A stretch of DNA of 64,000 bases from Streptomyces ambofaciens ATCC 23877 (GCF_001267885.1 NZ_CP012382.1:3273001-3337000); one strand, 5' to 3'. Numbered from the stretch's first letter, positions 36,049 to 46,854 are shown. Program-made: numbers and translations. The notes: generated by a model from the letters alone, not told the origin.

Positions 36049-36576
36049 GGGCTGATGGTAGTCCGCTCGGAGCAGCGCCCGGGGCGTGATCGCACCCGTC
36101 GTCTCTTACCTACGGACAAGCCGGGCACCCCGGCGCCACCGGCCCCGTCGACCCCCTGCGCGGACCTGCGGCTGCGGGGTGCCATCCTGGAATGGACCTT
36201 CGAATGATCGTCGCGGTTCCACCGTCGCCTGTGATCCCTGTCTCAAGTCCTTCCATACCGGGCGGTGTCCTGCCGTATGGTGAATCAGCGCCTGTAGCAC
36301 CCTGGGGACCTTTGGCGACAGTTCGACGCTGAAGGTCTCTTTTGTGTGCGGGTCGGCCCCCACGGCCGACCTTGAAAGGAATGACCTGTGGCCGGGCCTC
36401 ACCGCGTGCAGTGACGCGCGCAGAGGCGTGGATCCCGGTGGTCGCCGTCCCTCGCTCCGTGATCCGGAGCGGAATCCCTCGGGCGTGGGGTGGGCGGACG
36501 AAGGCCGCCGGTGCCGGCCGCCCCCCACCGGGCGCGCATCGCCTCATGAGCGCGTCCCGACCAGCAAGGATCGACC
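36049..36576. other. Long intergenic region and structured leader of the peptide transporter
   Basis: This region separates the response regulator from the transporter. TATGGT at 36276-36281 is a plausible -10, giving a leader of about 290 nt. The leader contains perfect hairpins GGTCGGC / GCCGACC (36353-36372) and CGCTCCG / CGGAGCG. Open frames here look like shadow. No known riboswitch signature was recognised. Confidence 0.45.
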
Positions 36577-38073
36577 ATGGCGTCCAGCCTGACGAAGGAC
36601 TCGGTCACACCGGGCACCCCCGGTTCCGAGAAGACCTTCTTCGGCCACCCCCGCGGACTGGCCACTCTCTTCATGACCGAGATGTGGGAGCGTTTCTCCT
36701 ACTACGGCATGAGGGCTCTGCTCCCGCTGTACCTGGTGGCCCCCGGCGGTCTCGGCATGAACGCCGGCACCGCGACCGCGATCTACTCGGTGTACCTGTC
36801 GCTGGTGTACTTGCTCACGATGCCGGGCGGCTGGTTCGGCGACCGTGTCTGGGGACCCCGCAAGACCGTCGCCGTCGCCGGTGGCGTCATCATGCTCGGC
36901 CACCTGACGCTGGCGCTGCCCTCCTCGGGCACCTTCTTCGCCGGCCTCGGTCTGGTGGCCATCGGCTCCGGTCTCCTGAAGGCCAACATCTCCACGATGG
37001 TCGGCCAGCTCTACGACGGCCCCGACGACCCGCGCCGCGACGGTGGCTTCACCGTCTTCTACATGGGCATCAACCTCGGTGCCTTCGCGGCGCCGCTGAT
37101 CATCGGCACCATCGGTGAGAACGTCAACTGGCACCTGGGCTTCGCGCTCGCCGCGGTCGGTATGGGCCTCGGCGTGATCCAGTTCCTGATCGGCAGCCGC
37201 AACCTGGCGCCGCACTCCAGCGTGGTCCCCAAGCCGCTGTCGGCGGCGGAGAAGACCTCGACGCTGCGCAAGGCCGCGTTCTGGGCCGCGCTCGCCGTCG
37301 TCTTCTACGCGATCGTCGGCTTCTCCGGGACCTACACCCTGAACTGGATCCTGGTCCCGCTGACCCTGCTCGGCGTGATCATCCCCGTGCTGGTGCTGAC
37401 CCGCATCAAGCGCGACAGGACGCTGGACCGCGCCGAGCAGTCGAAGATGTCCGCGTACATCTGGTTCTTCGTGGCCGCGGCCGTCTTCTGGATGATCTAC
37501 GACCAGGGCGGCTCGACCCTGGCGATCTTCGCCGACTCCTCCACGAACACCAGCGTCCTCGGCTGGGACTTCCCGGTCTCGTGGTTCCAGTCGGTGAACC
37601 CGGTCATCATCATGGCCCTCGCCCCGGTCTTCGCCACGCTGTGGCTGGCGCTCGCCCGCCGCGGCAAGGAGCCGAGCACCATCGTGAAGTTCTCGTTCGG
37701 CCTCGTCCTGGTCGGACTGTCCTTCTTCCTCTTCCTGGCCCCGCTGGCCATCGCGGACGGCGGCCACAAGGCCGCGGCGATGTGGCTGGTGGCGATCTAC
37801 TTCGTCCAGACCTGCGGTGAGCTGATGCTCTCCCCGGTCGGCCTGTCGGTCACCACGAAGATGGCGCCGGTGAAGTACGCCTCCCAGATGATGGGCGTCT
37901 GGTTCCTGGCCGTCACCGCCGGTGACGCCACGACCGGTCTGCTCTCCATCGCCGGTGTCGACCTGAACAAGACGGGCATCGTGGCCGCGGAGGCCACGCT
38001 CGCCGTGGTCGCCGGTCTGGCGATCTGGATGTACCGCAAGCGCGTCAAGGAACTCATGGGCGACGTCCGCTGA
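36577..38073 (+). CDS. POT/PTR2-family proton-dependent peptide transporter
   Basis: A 498-residue polytopic membrane protein with about 12-14 helices. The POT signature ExxER is in MTEMWERFSYYGMRALLPLY; further motifs GGWFGDRVWGPRKTVAVAG, FTVFYMGINLGAFAAPLI and ELMLSPVGLSVTTKMAP. It imports di- and tripeptides with protons. ATG 36577 with AAGGATCG upstream. It is monocistronic, ending at a very strong terminator, and has a long structured leader. With two M19 proteins 5-9 kb away, dipeptide use is plausible, though they are not in one operon. Confidence 0.93.
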   Translation: MASSLTKDSVTPGTPGSEKTFFGHPRGLATLFMTEMWERFSYYGMRALLPLYLVAPGGLGMNAGTATAIYSVYLSLVYLLTMPGGWFGDRVWGPRKTVAVAGGVIMLGHLTLALPSSGTFFAGLGLVAIGSGLLKANISTMVGQLYDGPDDPRRDGGFTVFYMGINLGAFAAPLIIGTIGENVNWHLGFALAAVGMGLGVIQFLIGSRNLAPHSSVVPKPLSAAEKTSTLRKAAFWAALAVVFYAIVGFSGTYTLNWILVPLTLLGVIIPVLVLTRIKRDRTLDRAEQSKMSAYIWFFVAAAVFWMIYDQGGSTLAIFADSSTNTSVLGWDFPVSWFQSVNPVIIMALAPVFATLWLALARRGKEPSTIVKFSFGLVLVGLSFFLFLAPLAIADGGHKAAAMWLVAIYFVQTCGELMLSPVGLSVTTKMAPVKYASQMMGVWFLAVTAGDATTGLLSIAGVDLNKTGIVAAEATLAVVAGLAIWMYRKRVKELMGDVR

Positions 38074-38090
38074 GACCCGCCCGCCGAGGA

Positions 38091-38126
38091 AGGGGTCACC
38101 GCGTCCGGGTGGACGCGGTGACCCCT
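38091..38126 (+). terminator. Strong intrinsic terminator after the peptide transporter
   Basis: A perfect 16-bp stem AGGGGTCACCGCGTCC / GGACGCGGTGACCCCT with a 4-base loop. Confidence 0.9.
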
Positions 38127-38254
38127 TCGGCGTTCACGGGGGGGCGCGCCGGACTGGGGGTCCGCGACGTCCCGCGCAGCCCTGGACGCGGCTGTGAGGC
38201 GCCCCGGCCGTCGTGGGAGTCGGCAGACCGTCGGCAGGCCGCCCGTGGGCCGTC

Positions 38255-38356
38255 GTGCGGAGTCCTGGGCGGACGTACGGAGTCCCAGGCGGTCGGTACG
38301 GAGCCACAGGCCGTCGCACGGAGCCCCAGGCCGTCGTACGGAGCCCCGGGCGGTCG
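38255..38356. repeat. 20-21 bp tandem repeat, about five copies
   Basis: Variants of GTACGGAGCCCCAGGCCGTC follow one another between 38255 and 38356. The surrounding spacer (38127-38557), between convergent transcription units, shows no gene. Confidence 0.8.
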
Positions 38357-38557
38357 TGGGCGTCCGGAGGTGAGAAAGCCCCACGTCGCGGTCCCGGCCA
38401 TGAGGAGGCCGTGCGGGCCGGACACGGGGGTGAGGGACGGGGGGCGGAGCGGCCGGGTGCAGTGACGGATCGGCCGGTACGGGAGCGGAAGGCGGAGGGC
38501 GGGGCGCCGGGGCGGCTCCCGGGCGGGGCGCGAGAACGGCGGGCCGGCGCCGACGCC

Positions 38558-39181
38558 CTACGCCGGTGCTCCCAGCTCCGCCCAGACCCGCTTGCCCGCG
38601 ACTCCCGGCGTGCGGACCACGCCCCAGTCCAGGCACAGCCGCTCCACGATGAACATGCCGTGTCCGCCGGGCCGCCCGGCGCGGTGCGGGGTGCGCGGCG
38701 CCGGCTGTCCCGTTCCGCGGTCGGAGACCTCCAGCCGGATCACCTTCTTCTCGCAGGTGATCCGCAGCTCGTCCGGCCCCTCGGCGTGCAGGCAGGCGTT
38801 GGTGACCAGCTCGGAGACCACGAGGAGCACGTCCTCGGCGGCGGCACGCTGGTCCGCGGTGGACGAGGGCAACCAGCCCCAGGCGTACAGCGCCTGGCGG
38901 GTGAAGTCACGGGCGAGCGGGACGACCCCGCTCTGGTCGTCGAAGCTCAGTCTGCGGACCTGCCGCCCACCGTTTTCCGTACGCGCGACGGCACTCTCGG
39001 GCGCGGTCACGGCCTGCGCCGGCGACGGGGACGCGGACGCCCCGATCGCGGCCGCCTGCCCCGCGGTCACGCCCTCGTCGGACTCCCCGGTCCCGGGCAC
39101 GCCGCCCCCCTCGGAATTCCCGGAAGCGCCGCTGGGCTCCGGACCGCGGTCGCCCGGCGAGTAGGGCCGGGTGGTGCTCAT
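38558..39181 (-). CDS. prsI: RsbW-like anti-sigma factor (ATP-binding)
   Basis: A 207-residue protein. The first 70 residues are low-complexity (Gly, Ser, Ala, Pro). The HATPase_c domain follows: LVVSELVTNACLHAEGP (N-box), LEVSDRGTG (G1) and GGHGMFIVERLC (G2). The family binds a sigma factor and phosphorylates its STAS antagonist. The gene order anti-sigma, STAS, divergent group 4-like sigma matches the PrsI-ArsI-SigI system known in S. coelicolor, hence the symbol; identity rests on synteny from memory. Confidence 0.8.
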   Translation of the reverse strand: MSTTRPYSPGDRGPEPSGASGNSEGGGVPGTGESDEGVTAGQAAAIGASASPSPAQAVTAPESAVARTENGGRQVRRLSFDDQSGVVPLARDFTRQALYAWGWLPSSTADQRAAAEDVLLVVSELVTNACLHAEGPDELRITCEKKVIRLEVSDRGTGQPAPRTPHRAGRPGGHGMFIVERLCLDWGVVRTPGVAGKRVWAELGAPA

Positions 39182-39360
39182 CAGCGCTTCACCTCACCGA
39201 TTCACCAGTTCATGTTACAAAGTCGTACACAGTCGGTTCTGGATGTCTCCTGCCCGACCGGACCGTCCGAACACCCCTGTATTGGCCACGAAACACAGGA
39301 CGGGGTGAAAACGCCCGCCTCAGGGAGCGTACGGAACCCGCCGGCCGGACCAGGACAGGC

Positions 39361-39738
39361 TCAGTCGGATGCGTCGGCCAGGGCGGCCTCAAGCGTGTCG
39401 TGGAGGGTGAAGACCGCTTCGGCCCCCGTGATCTCGAACACGCGAGCCACTACGGGCTGCATGGCCACCAGATGCACACCGCCCCCCGCGGCCTCCGCCT
39501 TCAACCGCGCGCCGAGCAGGACGTTGAGCCCTGTGGAGTCGCAGAACTCCAGACGCGAACAGTCGACGACAAGCCGATTGAGTCCCTTGGCGAGACAGTC
39601 CTCCAGTGGCTCGCGCAACAGGTCGGCGGTGTGGTGGTCCAACTCACCCGCCGGTGTCACGACGGCACTGGGGCCCTCTTCCCGCACTTCCACCAGAAGC
39701 CGGCCCGACTGGGCACTGCCGACCGTCCCGCGGTCCAT
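39361..39738 (-). CDS. arsI: STAS-domain anti-anti-sigma factor
   Basis: A 125-residue RsbV-like protein. ATG 39736-39738 follows GGGAGAG. Motifs: LLVEVREEGPSAVVTPAGEL, NRLVVDCSRLEFCDSTGLNV with the phosphorylatable Ser in CDSTG, then HLVAMQPVVARVFEITG. Unphosphorylated, it should bind the anti-sigma protein encoded 179 bp downstream and release the sigma factor encoded divergently. Confidence 0.85.
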   Translation of the reverse strand: MDRGTVGSAQSGRLLVEVREEGPSAVVTPAGELDHHTADLLREPLEDCLAKGLNRLVVDCSRLEFCDSTGLNVLLGARLKAEAAGGGVHLVAMQPVVARVFEITGAEAVFTLHDTLEAALADASD

Positions 39739-39990
39739 GCCGTTTCTCTCTCCCGAGGTCGTGACTGCTTGCTGACGCCCTCGAACACTACGCCTTCCCC
39801 GCGCACTCCGACACCCGACAACCGCACACAAACGGACATACCCACACAGAACACACTTGCGGTGGGCTCGGTAAACCCGGTAGGCCTAGGAGGAACACGT
39901 AACCCGACACGGCCGGCTTTGGAGGCGCCGCACACCGCAGTGCACGTAATTGGCTTCGGCAGCCGTATGCCGAGAACGATGGAGGACATC

Positions 39991-40905
39991 ATGTCACCCC
40001 GGCTCGACGGATCGCGTACCCAAGAAGCGACGTCGACACTCCCTCCGGAACATCTGGATCCCATCGAGCACCAGGACGCGTCCGTCGGACACGACGGCGC
40101 ACTCGCCGGGCTTCCGGACATCCCCGCGTACGACGAGGTCGCTCCGGCCGACGCCCGGGCCCTGTCCAGGACCCTCTTCGAGCGACTGGAGTCGCTGGAG
40201 GAAGGCACCCACGAGTTCGCGTACGTACGCAACACGCTCGTCGAACTGAACCTCGCGCTGGTCAAGTTCGCCGCCTCCCGTTTCCGCTCGCGCAGCGAGC
40301 CGATGGAGGACATCATCCAGGTCGGCACGATCGGCCTGATCAAGGCGATCGACCGTTTCGAGCTGTCGCGCGGTGTGGAGTTCCCCACGTTCGCGATGCC
40401 GACCATCATCGGTGAGATCAAGCGCTTCTTCCGCGACACCTCCTGGTCCGTGCGCGTCCCGCGCAGGCTTCAGGAGCTGCGGCTCGACCTGGCCAAGGCC
40501 GGCGACGAGCTGGCCCAGCGGCTCGACCGCGCCCCCACGGTGAGCGAACTGGCCGAGCACCTCGGCCTGTCCAGGGACGAGGTCCTGGAGGGCATGGCGG
40601 CGTCCAACGCCTACACCGCCTCCTCGCTGGACGCCCAGCCGGAGGAGGACGACGCGGAGGGCGCGCTGGCCGACCGCATCGGCTACGAGGACCACGGGCT
40701 CGAGGGCATCGAGTACGTCGAGTCGCTGAAGCCGCTGATCGCCGAACTCCCCGCCCGGGACCGGAAGATCCTCTCCCTGCGCTTCGTCGCGGGCATGACC
40801 CAGTCGGAGATCGGCGAGGAACTCGGCATCTCCCAGATGCACGTCTCGCGCCTGCTGTCGCGGACGCTCGTACGGCTGCGCAAGGGGCTCACGGCCGAGG
40901 ACTGA
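39991..40905 (+). CDS. sigI: SigB/SigF-family alternative sigma factor
   Basis: A 304-residue sigma factor. ATG 39991 has GGAGG 6 nt upstream, better than two upstream in-frame ATGs. Region 2: LVKFAASRFRSRSEPMEDII, QVGTIGLIKAIDRFELSRGV, FPTFAMPTIIGEIKRFFRD. Region 3: RVPRRLQELRLDLAKAGDEL. Region 4: LPARDRKILSLRFVAGMTQSE and GISQMHVSRLLSRTLVRLRK. The first 60 residues are variable. Divergent from its probable regulators, with a 252-bp promoter region between. Confidence 0.9.
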   Translation: MSPRLDGSRTQEATSTLPPEHLDPIEHQDASVGHDGALAGLPDIPAYDEVAPADARALSRTLFERLESLEEGTHEFAYVRNTLVELNLALVKFAASRFRSRSEPMEDIIQVGTIGLIKAIDRFELSRGVEFPTFAMPTIIGEIKRFFRDTSWSVRVPRRLQELRLDLAKAGDELAQRLDRAPTVSELAEHLGLSRDEVLEGMAASNAYTASSLDAQPEEDDAEGALADRIGYEDHGLEGIEYVESLKPLIAELPARDRKILSLRFVAGMTQSEIGEELGISQMHVSRLLSRTLVRLRKGLTAED

Positions 40906-40996
40906 TCCTCGCCGGGTGACGCTTGTCCTCCAGGGGGGTGGTCCGATGCCGGGCCGCCCCCCTTCGGGCTGTTCCGGGGCGGGTGACCGGCCCGCC

Positions 40997-41314
40997 TCAG
41001 AGGGCGATCAGCGCGACCGTGGGCAGGAACGGGACCAGGGCGCACAGCAGCCAGAAGGAGCGCGGGGCGAGCACGGTCCTGCGCCGCAGGGGCTCGTTGA
41101 CCAGCCACCAGACCAGGCCGAACGCCGCGACCACCGGAACGACGATCACCAGCCACAGCGCCATGCCGTCGTTCTCGGTCGGGTCGCGCACGGTCCATCC
41201 GAGCTCGGCCAGCGGCCAGTTCACCAGCAGGTACCACACGAGCCAGACCGGCACCACGACCGGGACGCCGAGCAGCAGGTTCACCAGGAACGGTGCCCAC
41301 CAGTGCTTCGCCAT
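40997..41314 (-). CDS. Small membrane protein, three predicted helices
   Basis: A 105-residue protein: WWAPFLVNLLLGVPVVVPVW and YLLVNWPLA, MALWLVIVVPVVAAFGLVWW, SFWLLCALVPFLPTVALI. No family recognised. The start is ATG 41312-41314; a GTG 14 codons upstream is in frame but gives a low-complexity extension. It lies 38 bp from the hutI stop on the same strand and may be the last gene of the hut transcript. Confidence 0.65.
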   Translation of the reverse strand: MAKHWWAPFLVNLLLGVPVVVPVWLVWYLLVNWPLAELGWTVRDPTENDGMALWLVIVVPVVAAFGLVWWLVNEPLRRRTVLAPRSFWLLCALVPFLPTVALIAL

Positions 41315-41352
41315 CCGTCCCGTCCCCCGCTCCCCGCCGGTGCCGCGTGCGC

Positions 41353-42528
41353 TCACACCCTACGCAGGCCCCGGCGCCACACGCCCGCGACCAGGGGCAC
41401 GCCCGGCCGGTAGGCCAGGTGGACGTGGCTGGGGGCGTCCAGCAGGGTCAGGTCGGCGTACGCACCCGGGGCCAGGCGGCCGATGTCGTCGCGCCGCAGG
41501 GCCGCCGCGCCGCCCCCGGTGGCCGCCCAGACCGCCTCGTCCGGCGTCATGCCCATCTCCCGTACCGCGAGCGCGATGCAGAAGGGCACCGAGGACGTGA
41601 AGGACGAGCCCGGGTTGCAGTCGGTGGAGAGCGCGACCGTGGCGCCCGCGTCCAGCAGGCGCCGGGCGTCCGGCCACTGGGCGCGGGTGGAGAACTCCGC
41701 GCCGGGGAGCAGGGTGGCGACCGTACGGCCGCTCGCCAGGGCGTCCACGTCGGCGTCGGTGAGGTGGGTGCAGTGGTCGGCGCTGGCGGCGTCGAGTTCG
41801 ACGGCCAGCCGCACGCCCGGTCCGTAGGAGAGCTGGTTGGCGTGGACGCGCGGGTGCAGGCCCTTGGCCCTGCCCGCGGTGAGGACGGCCCGGGCCTGGT
41901 CGCCGTCGAAGGCGCCCTGCTCGCAGAAGACGTCGATCCAGCGGGCGTGCGGGGCGCAGGCGTCGAGCATCTCGCCGGTGACGAGGTCGACGTAGGCCGC
42001 CGGGTCGTCGGCGTGTTCGGGGGCGACGATGTGGGCGCCGAGGAAGGTGACCTCGTCGGTGTGGCGGGCGGCGATGCGCAGGGCGCGGGACTCGTCGGCG
42101 GTGGTCAGGCCGTAGCCGGACTTGGTCTCGAAGGTGGTGGTGCCCTGGCGCAGGGCCTCTTCGAGGTAGCGGACGAGGCCCGCCTCCAGTTCCGCGTCGC
42201 TCGCGGCGCGGGTGGCGGCGACGGTGGTGCGGATGCCGCCGGCACTGTAGGGGCGGCCGGACATGCGGGCGTTGAACTCCTCGGTGCGGTCGCCCGCGAA
42301 GAGGAGGTGGGAGTGGGAGTCGACGAAACCGGGGAGGACGGCCCGGCCTCCGGCGTCGACCCTGTTGTCAGTGGCGGGTGCTTTGCTTGATTCACCGGTC
42401 CACGCGACGCGGTCGCCGTCGATGACGACGGCCGCGTCCCGGACCAGTCCGAGGGGGGAGTGGTCACCGAGGGAGGGGTCGTTGGTGACGAGTGCGGCGA
42501 TGTTGGTGATGACGGTGCTGCTGCTCAT
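41353..42528 (-). CDS. hutI: Imidazolonepropionase
   Basis: A 391-residue amidohydrolase: metal motif [50 protein letters not shown]. It hydrolyses imidazolone-5-propionate to N-formimidoyl-L-glutamate. ATG 42526-42528; longer frames are shadows of the next gene. Fourth enzyme gene in the hut cluster, 41 bp after hutF. Confidence 0.94.
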   Translation of the reverse strand: MSSSTVITNIAALVTNDPSLGDHSPLGLVRDAAVVIDGDRVAWTGESSKAPATDNRVDAGGRAVLPGFVDSHSHLLFAGDRTEEFNARMSGRPYSAGGIRTTVAATRAASDAELEAGLVRYLEEALRQGTTTFETKSGYGLTTADESRALRIAARHTDEVTFLGAHIVAPEHADDPAAYVDLVTGEMLDACAPHARWIDVFCEQGAFDGDQARAVLTAGRAKGLHPRVHANQLSYGPGVRLAVELDAASADHCTHLTDADVDALASGRTVATLLPGAEFSTRAQWPDARRLLDAGATVALSTDCNPGSSFTSSVPFCIALAVREMGMTPDEAVWAATGGGAAALRRDDIGRLAPGAYADLTLLDAPSHVHLAYRPGVPLVAGVWRRGLRRV

Positions 42529-42569
42529 GGTGTCCGTGGCGTCCTTGTGGGGGCTGGGGCGGGCGGTTG

Positions 42570-43919
42570 CTACGCGTGCAGGGCGGCGACGGCCCGCGCG
42601 AGGGCCCGGGGCACGTCGGGCACGAGGGTGTGCGCCCCGTCGCGTACGACATGCCGCCCGCCCACGACGGTGTGCCGTACGTCCGCCGCCGTCGCGGCGA
42701 ATACGGCCGTCTCGGCGCCGAGCCTGGGCAGCGGCCCCGCTGTTCTGACCGAGTCGAGGGAGACGGTCGTCAGGTCGGCGCGGGCCCCGGTCTCGATGGT
42801 GCCCACGTCGTCCCAGCCGAGGGCCGCGTGCCCGTCGGCGGTGGCGGCGCGCAGCAGGGCGGCGGCGGTCCAGTGGCCGCGGGTGCGGGTGCGCAGGCGC
42901 TCGTTCAGCTCCATGGCGCGGGCCTCCTCCAGCAGGTCGACGACGGCGTGGCTGTCGGAGCCGAGACAGAGCGGGGAGCCCGCCCGCTGGAGGGCGGCCG
43001 CCGGTCCGATGCCGTCGGCGAGGTCCCGCTCCGTGGTCGGGCACATGCAGGTGCCGGTGCGGCTGTCGCCGAGCAGGGCGATGTCCTCGTCGGTGAGGTG
43101 GGTGTTGTGGACGCCGGTGGTGCGGGGTCCGAGCACACCGTGGTCGGCGAGCAGCCGGGTGGGGGTGCACCCGTGGGCGGTGCGGCAGGCGTCGTTCTCG
43201 GCGGTCTGCTCGGACAGGTGGACGTGCAGCGGGGCCCGCCGCTCCTCGGCCCAGCGGGCCACGGTCGCCAACTGGCCGGCGGGCACGGCCCGTACGGAGT
43301 GGACGGCGGCCCCGATCCGGGCGTGATCCCGTTCCTTGAGAACTGAACAGCGTTCCGCCCAGGCCTCCGCCGTCCCGTCCGAGAAGCGGCGCTGGTGGGT
43401 GTCGGGGGGCCGGCCGAAGCCGGAGGACAGGTAGCACGTGTCGAGGAGGGTGATGCGGATGCCGGCTTCGGCGGCGGCCTCGATCAGCGCCTCGCCCATC
43501 GCGTTGGGGTCGGCGTAGGGGGTGCCGCCGGGGGCGTGGTGGACGTAGTGGAACTCGCCGACGGCGGTGATGCCGGCGAGGGCCATCTCGGCGTACACCG
43601 CGCGGGCGAGGGCGTGGTACGTCTCGGGGGTCAGCCGGTCGGCGACGGAGTACATGACCTCGCGCCAGGTCCAGAAGGTGCCGGAGCCGACCTGGACGGT
43701 GCCGCGCAGGGCGCGGTGGAAGGCGTGGCTGTGGGCGTTCGCGAGGCCGGGCAGGGTCAGCCCGCGCAGGATCTCGGCGCCGGGGGGCGGGGTGGGGGTG
43801 CCGGTGCGGACGGCGGTGACGCGGCCGTCGCCCACGTCGACGGCGACGCCCGGCTCGACGTGGGTGCCGAGCCAGGCGTGCTCCAGCCAGTACGTCCGGG
43901 TCCGCTCGGTGGTCCTCAC
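42570..43919 (-). CDS. hutF: Formimidoylglutamate deiminase
   Basis: A 449-residue amidohydrolase: [18 protein letters not shown] (metal HxH), [39 protein letters not shown] and [18 protein letters not shown] (Asp). It deaminates N-formimidoyl-L-glutamate to N-formyl-L-glutamate and ammonia, the five-step branch of histidine breakdown. GTG 43917-43919 overlaps the M20 gene stop by 4 nt. Confidence 0.92.
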   Translation of the reverse strand: MRTTERTRTYWLEHAWLGTHVEPGVAVDVGDGRVTAVRTGTPTPPPGAEILRGLTLPGLANAHSHAFHRALRGTVQVGSGTFWTWREVMYSVADRLTPETYHALARAVYAEMALAGITAVGEFHYVHHAPGGTPYADPNAMGEALIEAAAEAGIRITLLDTCYLSSGFGRPPDTHQRRFSDGTAEAWAERCSVLKERDHARIGAAVHSVRAVPAGQLATVARWAEERRAPLHVHLSEQTAENDACRTAHGCTPTRLLADHGVLGPRTTGVHNTHLTDEDIALLGDSRTGTCMCPTTERDLADGIGPAAALQRAGSPLCLGSDSHAVVDLLEEARAMELNERLRTRTRGHWTAAALLRAATADGHAALGWDDVGTIETGARADLTTVSLDSVRTAGPLPRLGAETAVFAATAADVRHTVVGGRHVVRDGAHTLVPDVPRALARAVAALHA

Positions 43920-45133
43920 GTGCAGGCCAGCCCTTCCAGTACGTCGGCGAGTGCGGTCACCCCGGCCACGCAGTCGTCCTCGGCGGCGTACTCGGCCGGG
44001 GAGTGCGAGACGCCGGTGGGGTTGCGTACGAACAGCATGGCGGTCGGGACGCGTCCGGAGAGGATCCCGGCGTCGTGTCCGGCGCCGGTACCGAGGACGG
44101 GCACCCGCAGATCCGTGTCCGTGCCCAGGATGCGGGCGAGTTCGTCGCGCAGGGCGTGGTCGAACTCGACGACGGGGGTGAAGGACTCCCGAGTCACGTC
44201 GAGTTCGGCGCCCTGGGCCGCGGCGTGCTCGCGGGCGGCCTTCTCGACGCCGGCGACCACGGCGTCCAGGCTCTCCTGGTCGGCGGCGCGGGAGTCGAGC
44301 CAGCCGCGTACGAGGGACGGGATCGCGTTGACGCCGTTGGGCTCGACGGCGATCTTGCCGAAGGTGGCGACGGCACCGGCGAGTTCGGCCTCGCGGCGGG
44401 CGGCGAGGACGGTCTCGGCGTAGCTCAGCATCGGGTCGCGCCGGTCGGCGAGCCGGGTGGTGCCGGCGTGGTTGGCCTCGCCCCGGAAGTCGAACCGCCA
44501 GCGGCCGTGCGGCCAGATGGCGGAGGCGAGGCCGATCCGGTCGCCGGACAGGTCGAGGGCACGGCCCTGTTCGACGTGGAGTTCGACGAAGGCGCCGATA
44601 CGGGAGAGCCGCTCGGGGTCGGGGCCGATGGCGTCCGGGTCGTGGCCGGCCTGTTCCATGGCCTGCGGGAGGGTGATGCCGTCCCCGTCGGTCAGGCGGT
44701 GGGCCTGTTCGACGGTGAGCGCGCCCGCGGTGAGCCGGGAGCCGACGCAGGCGAGGCCGAAGCGGGCGCCCTCCTCGTCGCCGAAGTTGACGATGCCCAC
44801 CGGCCTGCCGAGCCGCGCTCCTCTGCCGCGCAGTTCGTCCAGGGCGGCGAAGGCGGACACGACCCCGAGGGGCCCGTCGAAGGCGCCGCCGTCGGGCACG
44901 GAGTCCAGGTGGGAGCCGGTGACGACGGCGTTCCCCGCGGCGGGGTCGCCGTGCCAGGCCCACTGGTTGCCGTTGCGGTCGGTCTCGTAGGTCAGCCCGC
45001 GGGCCCGGGCCTGCTCCCGGAACCAGGCCCGGCAGTCGGCGTCGGCGCCGGTCCAGGCGAAGCGGCGGTAGCCGCCGGAGGCGGAGCCGCGGCCGACCGG
45101 CAGCAGCTCCGCCCACATGCTGTGGAAGCTCAC
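43916..45133 (-). CDS. M20-family amidohydrolase (allantoate/N-carbamoyl-amino-acid hydrolase type), candidate N-formylglutamate hydrolase
   Basis: A 405-residue M20 enzyme with two-metal motifs: [69 protein letters not shown] and [11 protein letters not shown]. By family it would be annotated allantoate amidohydrolase. It sits between hutU and hutF with 4-nt overlaps on both sides, while no HutG-type deformylase gene is present, so removal of the formyl group from N-formyl-L-glutamate is the inferred role. GTG 45131-45133. Confidence 0.85.
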   Translation of the reverse strand: MSFHSMWAELLPVGRGSASGGYRRFAWTGADADCRAWFREQARARGLTYETDRNGNQWAWHGDPAAGNAVVTGSHLDSVPDGGAFDGPLGVVSAFAALDELRGRGARLGRPVGIVNFGDEEGARFGLACVGSRLTAGALTVEQAHRLTDGDGITLPQAMEQAGHDPDAIGPDPERLSRIGAFVELHVEQGRALDLSGDRIGLASAIWPHGRWRFDFRGEANHAGTTRLADRRDPMLSYAETVLAARREAELAGAVATFGKIAVEPNGVNAIPSLVRGWLDSRAADQESLDAVVAGVEKAAREHAAAQGAELDVTRESFTPVVEFDHALRDELARILGTDTDLRVPVLGTGAGHDAGILSGRVPTAMLFVRNPTGVSHSPAEYAAEDDCVAGVTALADVLEGLACT

Positions 45134-46812
45134 GCGCCGTCACCCTCGCGCGCCTCGTCGCCCTCGCGCATCGGCACCCGCACGCCCCGCTCCCCGGCGA
45201 CCGACTCGGCGATGTCGTACCCGGCGTCGACGTGCCGGATGACGCCCATGCCGGGGTCGTTGGTCAGGACCCGGCGGATCTTCTCGCCGGCCAGCGCGGT
45301 GCCGTCGGCGACCGTCACCTGCCCGGCGTGGAGGGAGCGGCCCATGCCGACGCCGCCGCCGTGGTGGAGGGAGACCCAGGAGGCGCCGGAGGCCACGTTG
45401 ACCATGGCGTTGAGCAGCGGCCAGTCGGCGATGGCGTCGGAGCCGTCGAGCATGGCCTCGGTCTCGCGGTACGGAGAGGCGACGGAGCCGCAGTCCAGGT
45501 GGTCGCGGCCGATGACGACGGGCGCGGCCAGCTCACCGCTCGCGACCATGTCGTTGAACCGCTCACCGGCCTTGTCGCGCTCGCCGTAGCCGAGCCAGCA
45601 GATGCGGGCGGGCAGTCCCTGGAAGTGGACGCGTTCGCCGGCCATCTTGATCCAGCGGGCCAGGGACTCGTTCTCCGGGAAGAGCTCGAGGATCGCCTTG
45701 TCGGTCTTGGCGATGTCGGAGGCCTCGCCGGACAGGGCCGCCCAGCGGAAGGGGCCCTTGCCCTCGCAGAAGAGGGGGCGGATGTAGGCGGGGACGAAGC
45801 CGGGGAAGGCGAACGCCCGGTCGTATCCGGCGAGCCGGGCCTCGCCGCGGAGGGAGTTGCCGTAGTCGAAGACCTCGGCGCCGGCGTCCTGGAAGCCGAC
45901 CATCGCCTCGACGTGCCGGGCCATGGACTCGCGGGCCCGGGTGGTGAAGCCGGCCGGGTCCTTGGCGGCGGCGTCGGCCATGTCCTCGAAGGCGAGGCCG
46001 GTGGGCAGGTAGGCGAGGGGGTCGTGGGCCGAGGTCTGGTCGGTCACGATGTCGATGGGGGCGCCCATGGCGAGCAGCCGCGGGACCAGGTCGGCGGCGT
46101 TGCCGAGGACGCCGATGGACAGCGGCTGACGCCGGTCGCGGGCCTCGGTGGCCAGCTGGAGGGCGTGGTCGAGGGAGTCGGCCTTCACGTCGAGGTAGCG
46201 GTGCTCGATGCGGCGGTCGATGGCGCGGGGGTCGCAGTCGATGCACAGGGCGACGCCGTCGTTCATCGTGACGGCGAGGGGCTGGGCGCCGCCCATGCCG
46301 CCGAGTCCGGCCGTGAGGGTGATGGTCCCGGCGAGGGTTCCGCCGAACTTCTTGGCGGCGACGGCGGCGAAGGTCTCGTAGGTGCCCTGGAGGATGCCCT
46401 GGGTGCCGATGTAGATCCAGGAGCCCGCCGTCATCTGCCCGTACATGGTCAGGCCGAGGGCCTCCAGGCGGCGGAACTCCTCCCAGGTGGCCCAGTCGCC
46501 GACGAGGTTGGAGTTGGCGATCAGGACGCGCGGGGCCCACTCGTGGGTCTGCATGACGCCGACCGGGCGGCCCGACTGGACGAGCATCGTCTCGTCCTGC
46601 TTGAGGGTCCTCAGCGTGCGGACCATGGCGTCGAAGGAGCGCCAGTCGCGGGCCGCCTTGCCCGTCCCGCCGTAGACGACGAGCTTGTCGGGGTGCTCGG
46701 CGACCTCGGGGTCGAGGTTGTTCTGCAGCATCCGCAGGGCGGCCTCCTGCTGCCAGCCCAGGGCGCTCGGCGTGGTCCCGCGCGGCGCTCGGACAGGACG
46801 GGGTCCGGACAT
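45130..46812 (-). CDS. hutU: Urocanate hydratase
   Basis: A 560-residue urocanase: [98 protein letters not shown], and C-terminal [15 protein letters not shown]. It adds water to urocanate to give imidazolone propionate using tightly bound NAD+. First gene of the hut operon; histidase (hutH) is not in the window. ATG 46810-46812. Confidence 0.95.
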   Translation of the reverse strand: MSGPRPVRAPRGTTPSALGWQQEAALRMLQNNLDPEVAEHPDKLVVYGGTGKAARDWRSFDAMVRTLRTLKQDETMLVQSGRPVGVMQTHEWAPRVLIANSNLVGDWATWEEFRRLEALGLTMYGQMTAGSWIYIGTQGILQGTYETFAAVAAKKFGGTLAGTITLTAGLGGMGGAQPLAVTMNDGVALCIDCDPRAIDRRIEHRYLDVKADSLDHALQLATEARDRRQPLSIGVLGNAADLVPRLLAMGAPIDIVTDQTSAHDPLAYLPTGLAFEDMADAAAKDPAGFTTRARESMARHVEAMVGFQDAGAEVFDYGNSLRGEARLAGYDRAFAFPGFVPAYIRPLFCEGKGPFRWAALSGEASDIAKTDKAILELFPENESLARWIKMAGERVHFQGLPARICWLGYGERDKAGERFNDMVASGELAAPVVIGRDHLDCGSVASPYRETEAMLDGSDAIADWPLLNAMVNVASGASWVSLHHGGGVGMGRSLHAGQVTVADGTALAGEKIRRVLTNDPGMGVIRHVDAGYDIAESVAGERGVRVPMREGDEAREGDGA

Positions 46813-46854
46813 GGTCTGCCTCCTGGTGGCTTGCTCCCGGCGGATTGTTACTGC

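Noticed and set aside
36342..37118. Frame running from the leader into the peptide transporter
   Set aside because: It is a shifted frame of the transporter gene with Arg/His-rich translation.
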